DNA of 64,000 bases. Origin: Hydrogenophaga intermedia (lineage in GTDB: Bacteria > Pseudomonadota > Gammaproteobacteria > Burkholderiales > Burkholderiaceae_C). Where the stretch lies: contig NZ_JAMBNO010000003.1 in assembly GCF_023715105.1 (NCBI RefSeq), forward strand, positions 62,001 to 126,000, in the 5' to 3' direction. The notes beneath the pieces were generated by a model, which was given only the letters and a program-made list of their open reading frames with translations, searched no databases and was not told the DNA's origin. Below are positions 33,191 through 41,436 of the stretch, in pieces. Made by a program: the position numbers and the translations under genes. Numbering within the stretch: the stretch's first letter is position 1; each line of letters opens with the position of its first letter.

Positions 33191-35199
33191 CGCGATGGCC
33201 CGCTCTCGATGTCGGTCACAGCCACGCGGGCGCGCAACACGCCTTGGCGTCCGTCCTGGTACGTCACCGGAATGCTGCAGTCGATCTCCGCCGCCCCGGC
33301 GTAGAGCCCCTCGATCAGCGGCCTGTAGCGATGTTCCAGGAACTCGCGGCGCAGCTTTCGCGTGCGCGTCAGCTCGCCTTCGTCGGCGTCGAGTTCCTTT
33401 GGGAAGTTGGCAAAGCGCACCACCCGGGACGCTGGGGGCAGCAGCGTATTGATGCGCCTGATTTCGTCGCGGACCAAGCCAAGTATCTCGGGGCGCTGGG
33501 ACAGGTCGGTGAATGTCGAGAAGGCGATACGCCGCTCCTCGGCCCACCGTGAAGCCACGGCCATGTCGATGTTGATCAGCGCGCCAACCCACGGTCGCGA
33601 AGCATCGCCGAGCACCATCACGTCCTTGATGAAGGGCGAAAAGCGCAGTCGGGTCTCGATGAACTGCGGCGGGTAGGAATGTCCGTTGGCGAGTTTGACA
33701 AGGTGCTCGATGCGGTCTAGGAATACCAGCTCGCCGCTGCTGGTGCGTTGCACGGCGTCACCGCTGGCAAACCAGCCGTCGCGGTCGAGCGCGGCCGTCT
33801 TGTCCGGCTTGCGCCAGTAGCCCAGGAAGCCGGTGCCGCCACGCAGCAGCAATTCGCCGCTGCTTTCGATGCGCGCCTGGAGCTGCTCGCCGTACGCCGG
33901 ATCCACATCCAGCAGCGGTCCCACTGTCTCCAGGTCGTACCGGGTGCCGCGATGGCCGGCCACCAAACCGAACTCGGAGCAGCCGTAGATGTTGCGCAGC
34001 GGAACGCCGAGCGCATGGAACAGGCGGAAGACATCGGGCGCCATCGCCGTGCCACCCGACACCGCGACCCGCGAGCGCAGGAAACCGAACTGGTCGCGCA
34101 CCGCGTGCAGGCACATTGCTTCGGCCAGGGGCAGCAGCACACGCGCGCCGAGGGGCGCCGCGCGGCCTTCGAGCCTCGCCACGCGCACCGCATGGCCCAC
34201 CGCCACACTCCAACGGTAGATCGCCCTGGGCACACGGCTTGCGTGCAGCATGCGCGCCTCGATGGTGGCCGCGATGCTCTCCCACTGGCGGGGACCGAAG
34301 AGCACGATGTGGGGCGACAGCTCACGCAGATTCGGCAGCACCTGGTCGGGCCCTTCGGGGAAGTTGACGACCAGAGGCACTGTCAGGCCCAGTGTCACCC
34401 CGAGCAGCTGCTCCGTGATCCAGGCCAGCGGCGTATACGACAGGTATTCCATGCCTGCTTCGAGCTGCAGCGCGCTTCGCATGCGCGTGGCGTTGTCCAC
34501 GAGCCAGCGGTGGCTGATCATCACCCCCTTGGGTTTGCTTGTGGTTCCGGACGTGTAGGTCAGGAGTGCCAGATCGTCGATCTGCCCGGATGCGACCTGC
34601 TCGTAGAAGCGGCGCGGGTCGCGCTGGTGCTCCCTGCGACCGGCCGCCATGAGGCTGTCGAAACTGTGCAGCAGGTCGTGCCTGTACGACCACATGCCCG
34701 AGTCGTCCCAGTAAGCCACTCCGCGCAGGTCCGTCAGCCCCGGCGCGATGTGCAGGGCCTTGTCGACCTGTTCCTGGTCCTGCGCGAAGATCATGCGGGC
34801 TTGCGAATCGTCGCAAAGGTATTGAAGCTCCTCGGCAGTGGCGTCGGGGTACACGGAAACGGTCTTCATGCCGAGCGACTGCGCTGCGAAGAGTGCCCAG
34901 TAGTGCTCCGGCTCGTTCTCCCCGACCACCACAACGGTGTCGCCGCGCGACAGGCCCAGCGTCGCGGCGCCTAGCGCCAGCATCCGGACCTTCTCGGCAA
35001 GATCGGCCCAGGTGTGGCAGCGCCAGATGCCCTTGCGCTTGACGCGCTGGGCCAGGTCACCCGGCCGCGACTGCGCGTGCGCCACCAACATTTGCGGCAG
35101 CGTCTGCCCTCTTGCCGCGGCGCGGGACCGGGCGGATGCGCTGGCGGGAGGGCTCGTCGCCCCGATGGCCTTGTGGACGGCAAGCGGCGGCGCGCTCAT
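33187..35199 (-). CDS. Long-chain-type AMP-dependent acyl-CoA ligase
   Basis: 670 residues, the longer FACS-type ANL enzyme with an N-terminal extension rich in Ala and Ser. Motifs: LTYTSGTTSKPKGVMISH (the Gly of TSGTTG is Ser), LAWITEQLLGVTLGL, IYGCSEFGLV, ASGDAVQRTSSGELVFLDR, HLVKLANGHSYPPQFIE and TRTRKLRREFLEHRY. It sits between livG and livH, overlapping both (ATGA at each side), an arrangement seen in ABC-Liv systems that take up carboxylates and convert them to CoA esters on entry. Substrate probably a long or bulky organic acid. Confidence 0.92.
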   Translation of the reverse strand: MSAPPLAVHKAIGATSPPASASARSRAAARGQTLPQMLVAHAQSRPGDLAQRVKRKGIWRCHTWADLAEKVRMLALGAATLGLSRGDTVVVVGENEPEHYWALFAAQSLGMKTVSVYPDATAEELQYLCDDSQARMIFAQDQEQVDKALHIAPGLTDLRGVAYWDDSGMWSYRHDLLHSFDSLMAAGRREHQRDPRRFYEQVASGQIDDLALLTYTSGTTSKPKGVMISHRWLVDNATRMRSALQLEAGMEYLSYTPLAWITEQLLGVTLGLTVPLVVNFPEGPDQVLPNLRELSPHIVLFGPRQWESIAATIEARMLHASRVPRAIYRWSVAVGHAVRVARLEGRAAPLGARVLLPLAEAMCLHAVRDQFGFLRSRVAVSGGTAMAPDVFRLFHALGVPLRNIYGCSEFGLVAGHRGTRYDLETVGPLLDVDPAYGEQLQARIESSGELLLRGGTGFLGYWRKPDKTAALDRDGWFASGDAVQRTSSGELVFLDRIEHLVKLANGHSYPPQFIETRLRFSPFIKDVMVLGDASRPWVGALINIDMAVASRWAEERRIAFSTFTDLSQRPEILGLVRDEIRRINTLLPPASRVVRFANFPKELDADEGELTRTRKLRREFLEHRYRPLIEGLYAGAAEIDCSIPVTYQDGRQGVLRARVAVTDIESGPSR

Positions 35200-35999
35200 G
35201 CAGCCGCTCCCAGATAGGCCTGGATCACCGCCGGGTCGGACTGCACCTGTCCCGGTGTGCCGTCGGCGATCTTGCGCCCGAAGTCCAGCACGGCGATGCG
35301 GTCGGCGAGGTCCATCACCACCCCCATGTCGTGCTCGACCAGCACGACGGGGATGGCTCGTGCCTCTCGCACGTCGATGACGAAGCGCGCCAGATCCTCC
35401 TTCTCCTCCGTGTTCATCCCGGCCATCGGCTCGTCCATCAGCAAAACCTTGGGTTCCATGGCCAGCGCGCGGCCGAGGTCCACGCGCTTGCGCAGCCCGT
35501 ACCCCAGCGAGCCCACCGCCTGGTGGCGGATGTTCTCGATCTCCAGGAATTCGATGATGTCCTCCGCTATCTCGCGGTGCCGCGCCTCCTCGCGTTGGCT
35601 CCACGGAAAATAGACAAAGGCCTGCAGGAGCCCCGAGTGCATGTGCGCGTGACGGCCGATGAGGATGTTGTCGAGCACGCTCATGTGGGGGAAAAGGTGG
35701 GTGCCCTGGAACGTGCGCACGACGCCGTCCCGGGCGATCTCGTGCACGGCTCGGGCCCGGGTGTCCCGGCCCTCGTAGCTCACCCGTCCCACTTGCGGGC
35801 GATAGAAGCCGCTGAGGACGTTCAGCAGCGAGCTCTTCCCTGCGCCGTTGGGCCCGATCACGGCGAGCATTTCGTCGGGGCGGACTTCGAGGCTCACTTC
35901 CGACAGCGCCGTGACACCACCGAATCGCAGCGTGATGCCCTCGGCCCGCAGCACCGCCGTTGAGCGCTTCTTGACGGAGGTCGACACTGCCGCGGACAT
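35196..35999 (-). CDS. livG: ABC transporter ATP-binding protein, LivG-type
   Basis: 267 residues: Walker A GPNGAGKSS, the Q-loop VRTFQGTHLFPHMSVLDNIL, the atypical LivG signature SLGYGLRKRVDLGRALA in place of LSGGQ, Walker B VLLMDEPMAGM, switch VEHDMGVVMDLADRI. The start MSAAVSTSVKKR at 35999 shares a base with the stop of the upstream acyl-CoA dehydrogenase (TGATG); the longer frame from 36194 lies inside that gene. Pairs with LivF. Confidence 0.93.
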   Translation of the reverse strand: MSAAVSTSVKKRSTAVLRAEGITLRFGGVTALSEVSLEVRPDEMLAVIGPNGAGKSSLLNVLSGFYRPQVGRVSYEGRDTRARAVHEIARDGVVRTFQGTHLFPHMSVLDNILIGRHAHMHSGLLQAFVYFPWSQREEARHREIAEDIIEFLEIENIRHQAVGSLGYGLRKRVDLGRALAMEPKVLLMDEPMAGMNTEEKEDLARFVIDVREARAIPVVLVEHDMGVVMDLADRIAVLDFGRKIADGTPGQVQSDPAVIQAYLGAAA

Positions 36000-37159
36000 C
36001 AGGAGAAGGCGTTGAGACCCGTCAGCGCCCGACCGATGATCAGCTTCTGAATCTCGGTCGTGCCGTCGGGAATCGTCATCATCCGCGCGTTGCGGAACAG
36101 CAGTTCGACACCGAAATCCTTCGTGATGCCGTTGCCGCCGTGGATCTGGACCGCCTTGGAGGCGACGTCGACCGCGATTTCCGTCGCGTAGCACTTGGCC
36201 ATGGCGCTTTCGACCTCGGATCGCACTCCGTGGTCGATCAGGTTGAAAGCGCGGTAGACGAGCAGGCGCGCCGCGTCGAGTTCGATCGCGGCGTCGGCCA
36301 GCATGCCCTGGATCAGCTGGTGCTGTCCGATGGGCTTGCCGTGCTGCCGACGCTCCTTGGCATAAGCGAGCGCCTTGTCCAGCGCCGCCTGCGCGATGCC
36401 TACCGAGGTGAGGCCGACCATCGGTCGCGCCTTTTCGAACAGCACCAGGGTGTTCTTCAGCCCGGTGCCGGCGGTGATCAGCATGTTGGCGGCGGGGACG
36501 CGGACGTCGTCGAAGAAGAGCTGGGCCGTCGAGGTGCTGTTCAGCCCCAGCTTGTCTATGTTGCGGCTTTCATATCCGTGCTCCGCACGGTCGACGAGGA
36601 TCATCGACAGTCCCCGCGCGCCCTCGTCGGCCGTGCGAACGATGACCATGCAGAAGTCCGAGTAGTGGCCGTTGGAGATCCAGGTCTTCTCGCCGCTGAC
36701 CACGAAGTGGTCGCCGTCGGCGCGCGCACGGCAGGTGACTTCGGCCACGTTGGATCCCACGCCGGGCTCGCTGATGCCGCTGCAGGCGATGATCTCCGCC
36801 CGCAGCATTCGCGGCAGGTATTTCTGCCGCATCGCCTCGTTGCTGCACACCTCGAGCGAGTAGGCGCCCAGCTGCTGGATCAGCAGCGAGATGGCGACGT
36901 CCCCCGACAACCGCGCGAGCCGCTCATACATCATCGCGTAAGTCAGCCACGGCATGCCCATGCCCCCGTGCCCCTCGGAGATCAGTCCGTTGCCGCCCAT
37001 GCCGTAGGGCAGCATCATGCGGAAGATCTCGAGCATCTGCTCCTTCTCGATCAGTTTGTCGGGCTGGTAGCGCCGCACGATGGGCGAGAGCTTCGTGTCG
37101 AGGAATCGGTTGAATCCCTCCACGGCGAGGCGTTGTTCGTCTGTCGGCAGAAAGTTCAT
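35999..37159 (-). CDS. Acyl-CoA dehydrogenase with Asp at the catalytic-base position
   Basis: 386 residues with an ordinary ACAD layout: ISEPGVGSNVAEVTCRA, SGEKTWISNGHYSDF, ERRQHGKPIGQHQLIQ, VQIHGGNGITKDFGVELLFR. The active-site motif reads IPDGTTEIQKLIIGRAL: Asp stands where MCAD has Glu and where the relative at 26043 has PEGT. A carboxylate is kept, so activity is likely, but the shorter side chain may suit a bulky or cyclic substrate. Flanked by an SDR gene (30 bp) and livG (overlap). Confidence 0.93.
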   Translation of the reverse strand: MNFLPTDEQRLAVEGFNRFLDTKLSPIVRRYQPDKLIEKEQMLEIFRMMLPYGMGGNGLISEGHGGMGMPWLTYAMMYERLARLSGDVAISLLIQQLGAYSLEVCSNEAMRQKYLPRMLRAEIIACSGISEPGVGSNVAEVTCRARADGDHFVVSGEKTWISNGHYSDFCMVIVRTADEGARGLSMILVDRAEHGYESRNIDKLGLNSTSTAQLFFDDVRVPAANMLITAGTGLKNTLVLFEKARPMVGLTSVGIAQAALDKALAYAKERRQHGKPIGQHQLIQGMLADAAIELDAARLLVYRAFNLIDHGVRSEVESAMAKCYATEIAVDVASKAVQIHGGNGITKDFGVELLFRNARMMTIPDGTTEIQKLIIGRALTGLNAFS

Positions 37160-37189
37160 GAAGCGGCCCTGAGGGTTGGTGCGGCGTCG

Positions 37190-37957
37190 TCAACGCGCGC
37201 TCATCCGCGCACCCGCATCGATGTGCAGGCAGGTGGCATTGATGTAAGGGTTGGCGACGATGCTGCGCACCAGTTGTGCCAGCTCCTGCGGACGGCCCAT
37301 GCGGCGCGGGAAAAGAATCATGCGGTCCACAATGGCCTGCGCCACCTTCTTCGGCAGCCCGGCCACCATCGGAGTGTCGAACAGCCCCGGCGCCACTGCG
37401 ACGCAGCGGATGCCGTGTTCGGCAAGGTCACGGGCCACGGGCAGCGTCAGGCCGATGACGCCAGCCTTGCTGGCGGCGTAGGCTGCCTGTCCCATCTGGC
37501 CGTCGTGCGCCGCGCCCGACGAGAGGTTGACGATGACGCCGCGTTCGTCGCCATCAGGCTCGTTCCGAGTCATGGCCACGGCGGCGAGCCGCAGGACGTT
37601 GAAGGTGCCGGTCAGGTTCACGGCGATCACCTTGTCCCAGGTCGACAGCGGGAATGGCTTGCCGTCGGCGACAGTCCTTGCTGCATCGGGCACGCCGGCG
37701 CAATTGACGCAGATGTGGATGGCGCCGAACTCCCCGAGTGCGCGATCGATGCCTGCCTGTACCTGCGCCTCGCTGGTCACGTCGACGGCCACGAACAGGG
37801 CGGCAGGGCCCGCAGCGGCCGCGAAATCGGCGCCCCGCTCTGCATCGCGGTCGAACAGTACGACGCGAGCACCGGCAAGCAGCAATGCCTCGGCGACCGC
37901 GCGGCCCAACCCGGACGCGGCACCGGTGACCAGAGCGACCTTGGAGGAAATGTTCAC
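37190..37957 (-). CDS. SDR, type II 3-hydroxyacyl-CoA dehydrogenase-like (HSD17B10-like)
   Basis: 255 residues from a GTG at 37957, 13 bp after the thiolase stop. Features: VALVTGAASGLG, DRDAERG, VNCAGVPDA, GTFNVLRLAAVAMTRNEPDG, VNLSSGAAHDGQMGQAAYAA with YAASKAG, VAPGLFDTPMVAGLPKKV. The last segment is typical of human HSD17B10 and bacterial type II HADs, which oxidise short or 2-methyl-branched 3-hydroxyacyl-CoAs with NAD. It would feed the thiolase encoded next door. No strong ribosome site, so translation may depend on coupling. Confidence 0.9.
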   Translation of the reverse strand: MNISSKVALVTGAASGLGRAVAEALLLAGARVVLFDRDAERGADFAAAAGPAALFVAVDVTSEAQVQAGIDRALGEFGAIHICVNCAGVPDAARTVADGKPFPLSTWDKVIAVNLTGTFNVLRLAAVAMTRNEPDGDERGVIVNLSSGAAHDGQMGQAAYAASKAGVIGLTLPVARDLAEHGIRCVAVAPGLFDTPMVAGLPKKVAQAIVDRMILFPRRMGRPQELAQLVRSIVANPYINATCLHIDAGARMSAR

Positions 37958-37970
37958 GGGGGCTTTCGCG

Positions 37971-39218
37971 TCAGCGACCCAGGATGGTGATGGCGCAGAC
38001 GGCTTCCTCGATGCCGTACAGGCCGCCGCCGTTCTCCGCGATGGCGAGCCGTGCGCCCTGCACCTGGCGCTTGCCGGCCTCGCCGCGCAACTGGGTGACC
38101 AGTTCGTGCAACTGGCCCAGGCCGGTGGCGCCGATCGGGTGGCCCTTGGACTCAAGTCCGCCCGAGGTGTTGACCGGGATACGCCCCCCGATCGTGGTGG
38201 CGCCGCTTTCGGCCAGTCGGCCGCCGGCACCGAACTCGCAGAAGCCGAGGTTCTCCGTCTGCACGATCTCGCCGATCGCCGTGGCGTCGTGCACTTCGGC
38301 CACCGAGATGTCCTGTGGCCCGACGCCTGCACGTTCGTAGGCGAGCCGGGATGCCTGAACCGTCACGTGGTTCGAAACCTCCTCGGGCCGGCGCGTCGTT
38401 CCGGTGGCGACCACCGAGGCAAGCACGCGGATCGCGCGGCGCCGTTCGGCGATGCGCGCGAGCGCGGCTTCGGAACAGACCAGCGCGGCGGCGGCCCCGT
38501 CACTGATCGGAGCGCACATCGGCAGCGTCAGCGGGTAGGTGATCGGTGGTGCGGCCAGGATCTCGTCGACCGTGTAGGCTGTTCGGTACTGCGCCAGAGG
38601 GTTGTGGACCGAGTGCCCATGGTTCTTCGATGCCACTGCGGCGAACTGCCGCTGGGTGGTGCCGAACTCGCGCATGTGGAAACGCCCGAACGCGGCATAG
38701 ATGTCCATGAAAAGACTGTACGGGGCCTTGGACGCGCTCCCTGCCGGCGGCTCGACGCCTTGCCCCATCTGCAACAGCGTGGACTTGTTGGCATCCACCT
38801 GGTGAACGTCCCAGGCGCCGTCGAAGACGCTGAACATCTTCGCCTTGTCGGCGCAGAACATTTTCTCCGCGCCGACGGCCAGTGCAATCTCGACCTCGCC
38901 GGCGCGCACCGCCTGCACGGCGAGGTTGAATGCCGAACTGGCGCTGGCGCAGGCGTTCTCCAGGTTGTAGATCGGAATGGACTCGAAGCCCATGCTGCGC
39001 AGCGCGACCTGGCCGCGCACCATGGTCTGGCCCTCCAGCACGCCCTGCGTAGCGTTGGAGTAGAAGGCCGACTGGACGTCGCCGGCGGACAGGCCGGCGT
39101 CGGCAAGCGCGGCGGTGACCGCGTCGGCGGTGAGTTGCTTGATGCTGCGGTCGAGGAACTTGCCGGTCGGCGTCATGCCAATGCCGGCGATGTACACAGC
39201 GGGTCGAGGGGTTGTCAT
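37971..39218 (-). CDS. Thiolase family protein (SCP-x-like acetyl/propionyl-CoA acyltransferase)
   Basis: 415 residues. The nucleophile Cys90 lies in NLENACASASSAFNLAV; the C-terminal catalytic region has SVAEVHDATAIGEI, VNTSGGLESKGHPIGATGLG and AENGGGLYG. It therefore appears competent for thiolysis, unlike the Cys-less relative at 5096. Sterol-carrier-protein thiolases of this sort accept branched 3-ketoacyl-CoAs. Sits between a type II dehydrogenase and a crotonase, a compact beta-oxidation set in the long operon. Confidence 0.92.
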   Translation of the reverse strand: MTTPRPAVYIAGIGMTPTGKFLDRSIKQLTADAVTAALADAGLSAGDVQSAFYSNATQGVLEGQTMVRGQVALRSMGFESIPIYNLENACASASSAFNLAVQAVRAGEVEIALAVGAEKMFCADKAKMFSVFDGAWDVHQVDANKSTLLQMGQGVEPPAGSASKAPYSLFMDIYAAFGRFHMREFGTTQRQFAAVASKNHGHSVHNPLAQYRTAYTVDEILAAPPITYPLTLPMCAPISDGAAAALVCSEAALARIAERRRAIRVLASVVATGTTRRPEEVSNHVTVQASRLAYERAGVGPQDISVAEVHDATAIGEIVQTENLGFCEFGAGGRLAESGATTIGGRIPVNTSGGLESKGHPIGATGLGQLHELVTQLRGEAGKRQVQGARLAIAENGGGLYGIEEAVCAITILGR

Positions 39219-39246
39219 GTCTCGGTTTCTGCGTTCGTGCCCGGGA

Positions 39247-40086
39247 TCAGTAGCCCCTGAACTCCGGCTTGCGCTTGCCGACGAAGGCCTCCAATCCTTC
39301 CGCGAGGTCGTGTGAATGGCGATGCGCTTCCAGCACGAGGCGCTCCATCCGGAGGGCGGCCGCCTGCGGCTGCTCGAGGCCGTCGGCCACCGCCTGCTTC
39401 ATGCGACGCAGTACCAGCGGGCTCTTGCTGGCGATTCTCGCAGCCAGCTTCTCGGCCTCCGCCAGCAGCAGTGCGTCGGGCACGACGCGGTTGATCAGGC
39501 CCAGCGGCACAAGCTCCGCGGCGGACATCGTGTCACCGGTGAACAGCAGGTATTTGGCCGCGGGGGCGCCGATGCGCCGCGGCAAGACTGCCGCGCCCCC
39601 GGCGCCCGGAAAGACGCCGAAATTGACATGCGCGTCGCCGATGCGCGCGCTTTCGGCGGCGAGGATCAGGTCGCAGGCCATTGCCAGTTCGAGCCCGCCC
39701 GCCATGGTGAGGCCGTTGAGCGCCGCGATGGTCACCTTGGGAACGGCGCGCAGGCGTTCCATCATGCCGGCGGCGAGTTCGAGGAACTTCAGCAGAGGAT
39801 CATCTGCCGCGCCCCGTATGCTGGTGTGCTCCGACAATCCCTTGAGGTCGGCTCCGGCACAAAAGGCGCGTCCCGAGCCGGTCAGGACCACCACGCGAAT
39901 GGCGGCGTCGCTTTCGATGCGCTCGACGGCCGCCAGCAGCTCGGCGCACATCGTGTCAGACAACGCATTCATCGCGTCGGGGCGATCCAACGTGATCCAG
40001 GCGACACCGGCGCGCTGCTCCACGCGAATGGTGGTCGTCGCGGACATTTCGCCGGCCCCGGCCTTCATCACTTCCACAGCGGGCAT
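39247..40086 (-). CDS. Enoyl-CoA hydratase/isomerase family protein
   Basis: 279 residues, crotonase fold: AWITLDRPDAMNALSD, AFCAGADLKGLSEH, LNGLTMAGGLELAMACD (first catalytic Glu present), and DAHVNFGVFPGAGGAAVLPR, in which the second Glu of hydratases is His. Single-Glu crotonases are often isomerases or act on other CoA esters. AAGGAGG lies 7 bases before ATG 40086, so the gene starts inside the 3' end of the receptor gene (19-bp overlap); MSATTTIRV at 40047 is an alternative start. Confidence 0.9.
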   Translation of the reverse strand: MPAVEVMKAGAGEMSATTTIRVEQRAGVAWITLDRPDAMNALSDTMCAELLAAVERIESDAAIRVVVLTGSGRAFCAGADLKGLSEHTSIRGAADDPLLKFLELAAGMMERLRAVPKVTIAALNGLTMAGGLELAMACDLILAAESARIGDAHVNFGVFPGAGGAAVLPRRIGAPAAKYLLFTGDTMSAAELVPLGLINRVVPDALLLAEAEKLAARIASKSPLVLRRMKQAVADGLEQPQAAALRMERLVLEAHRHSHDLAEGLEAFVGKRKPEFRGY

Positions 40087-41273
40087 TTGGATTCCTCCTT
40101 GGTGGTGAATGCCTCGGCGCCAGGAATGCGATCGCCACCCTTGAAGTAATCCCACGGGTATTTCGACTCTGCAGGCGACTTGACCTGCCGCAGGTACAGG
40201 TCGCTCACCATCCTGCCGTCCGGCCGAATCACACCGCTCGGAGTCAGCATGTCCCTGATCGGCGCAGCCTTCATGTGCGCGATCACCTTGTCCGAACCGT
40301 CGGTGCCCGAGGCCTTCACCGATGCGAGGTAATGCGCGGTGGCCGAATAGCCGGATGCCTGAATCGCGTTGGGCATCTTCTTCATTTTCTCGAAGTAGCG
40401 CTTCGACCATGCGCGCGATTTTTCGTTCTGGTCCCAGTACCAGCTGTCCGTCAGGTACATGCCCTGCGCGAGATCCAGTCCGAGAGCGTGGATGTCGTTC
40501 ACGAACAGGATCAGGCCCGCCATCTTCATTGTCTTGGTGACGTTGAAGTCCCTCGCCGCCTTGATGGCATTGACGGTGTCGGCCCCGGCGTTTGCCAGGC
40601 CGAGAACTTGCGCCTTCGATGACTGTGCCTGCAGCAGAAAAGACGCAAAGTCCGATGCGGAAAGAGGGTGCCTGACACTGCCGAGGACAGTGCCACCGCT
40701 GGCCTTCACGACGTCGGACGTGTCCTTTTCGAGCGAGGAGCCGAAGGCGTAGTCGGCCGTGAGGAAGTACCAGGACTTTCCGCCTTGCTTGACAACGGCC
40801 GACCCCGTTCCTCTGGCGAGCGCGACGGTGTCATACCCGTAGTGGATGGTGTACGGGTTGCACTCCTCGTTGGTGAGCCGCGCCGTCCCGGTGCTGACGA
40901 CGAGCAGGGGGCGCCTTTTTTCGTGCGCTACCCTGGCGACCGCCAAGGCCGCGCTCGAGTTCGTAGCTGCCACCAGGAGGTCGACTCCCTCCTTGTCGAC
41001 CCACTCGCGTGCCTTGCTGGCCGCGATGTCCGGCTTGTTCTGGTAATCCCCGGCAATCAGTTCGATCCTCTTGCCGTTGACCAATCCGCCCGCGTCAGTG
41101 ATCGCCATTTTCATGGCTTCGATCACGCCCTGGCCCGTCACGTCAGCGTAGAGACTGGTGAGGTCCACCACCAGGCCGATCTTGACGATGCCGTCGGAGA
41201 TCTGCGCCGTGCACGGAGCGGAAACGGCCAGGGCCGCCAAGGCACCTGCAACTGATTTCTTGATGGAGTGCAT
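40068..41273 (-). CDS. ABC transporter substrate-binding protein, LivK-type (first gene of long operon)
   Basis: 401 residues with a Sec signal (SIKKSVAGALAALAVSA, cleavage after PCTAQ region, about residue 24). Binding-protein fold: IVKIGLVVDLTSLYADVTGQ, LVNGKRIELIAGDYQNKPDI, LLVAATNSSAALAVA, KSWYFLTADYAFGSSLEKDT. It is separated from the ABC membrane genes by four enzyme genes, but is the first gene of the same transcription unit. The start at 41273 is preferred to the longer frame from 41351 because a signal peptide begins there. A promoter TTGACA-N17-TAGAGT lies about 110 bp upstream. Confidence 0.92.
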   Translation of the reverse strand: MHSIKKSVAGALAALAVSAPCTAQISDGIVKIGLVVDLTSLYADVTGQGVIEAMKMAITDAGGLVNGKRIELIAGDYQNKPDIAASKAREWVDKEGVDLLVAATNSSAALAVARVAHEKRRPLLVVSTGTARLTNEECNPYTIHYGYDTVALARGTGSAVVKQGGKSWYFLTADYAFGSSLEKDTSDVVKASGGTVLGSVRHPLSASDFASFLLQAQSSKAQVLGLANAGADTVNAIKAARDFNVTKTMKMAGLILFVNDIHALGLDLAQGMYLTDSWYWDQNEKSRAWSKRYFEKMKKMPNAIQASGYSATAHYLASVKASGTDGSDKVIAHMKAAPIRDMLTPSGVIRPDGRMVSDLYLRQVKSPAESKYPWDYFKGGDRIPGAEAFTTKEESKCPLWK

Positions 41274-41387
41274 GCTGTAACTTGCTCTCGGTAAATCGGC
41301 GCAATCGAGACTGATGCCGGGCAGATCCGCAAATGGAGCTCGCGCCGCCAAACGCGGCGCAACGACGCGACGGCACTTGAGCGGGCA

Positions 41388-41416
41388 ACTCTAGTCCCGA
41401 CTTGCCTACCTGTCAA
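41388..41416 (-). promoter_or_regulatory. Sigma-70 promoter for the 20-kb minus-strand operon
   Basis: On the minus strand TTGACA (41416-41411) is a perfect -35 element, followed after 17 bases by TAGAGT (41393-41388). The -35 lies inside the palindrome at 41406-41427, so a bound regulator would directly cover it. Confidence 0.65.
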
Positions 41417-41427
41417 TTGTTAGGTAG
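41406..41427. promoter_or_regulatory. Operator-like palindrome 4 between the two largest operons
   Basis: A 22-bp inverted repeat: outer arms CTACCT and AGGTAG are perfect and the centre is CAATTG; only the two base pairs between arm and centre differ. Its inner part, CTGTCAATTGTTAG (41410-41423), matches one full half (GTTAG) and a degenerate half of the shared 5-4-5 pattern. It lies 9 bp before the ATG at 41437 and covers the -35 of the opposite operon. Confidence 0.65.
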
Positions 41428-41436
41428 ATTCCTCGC

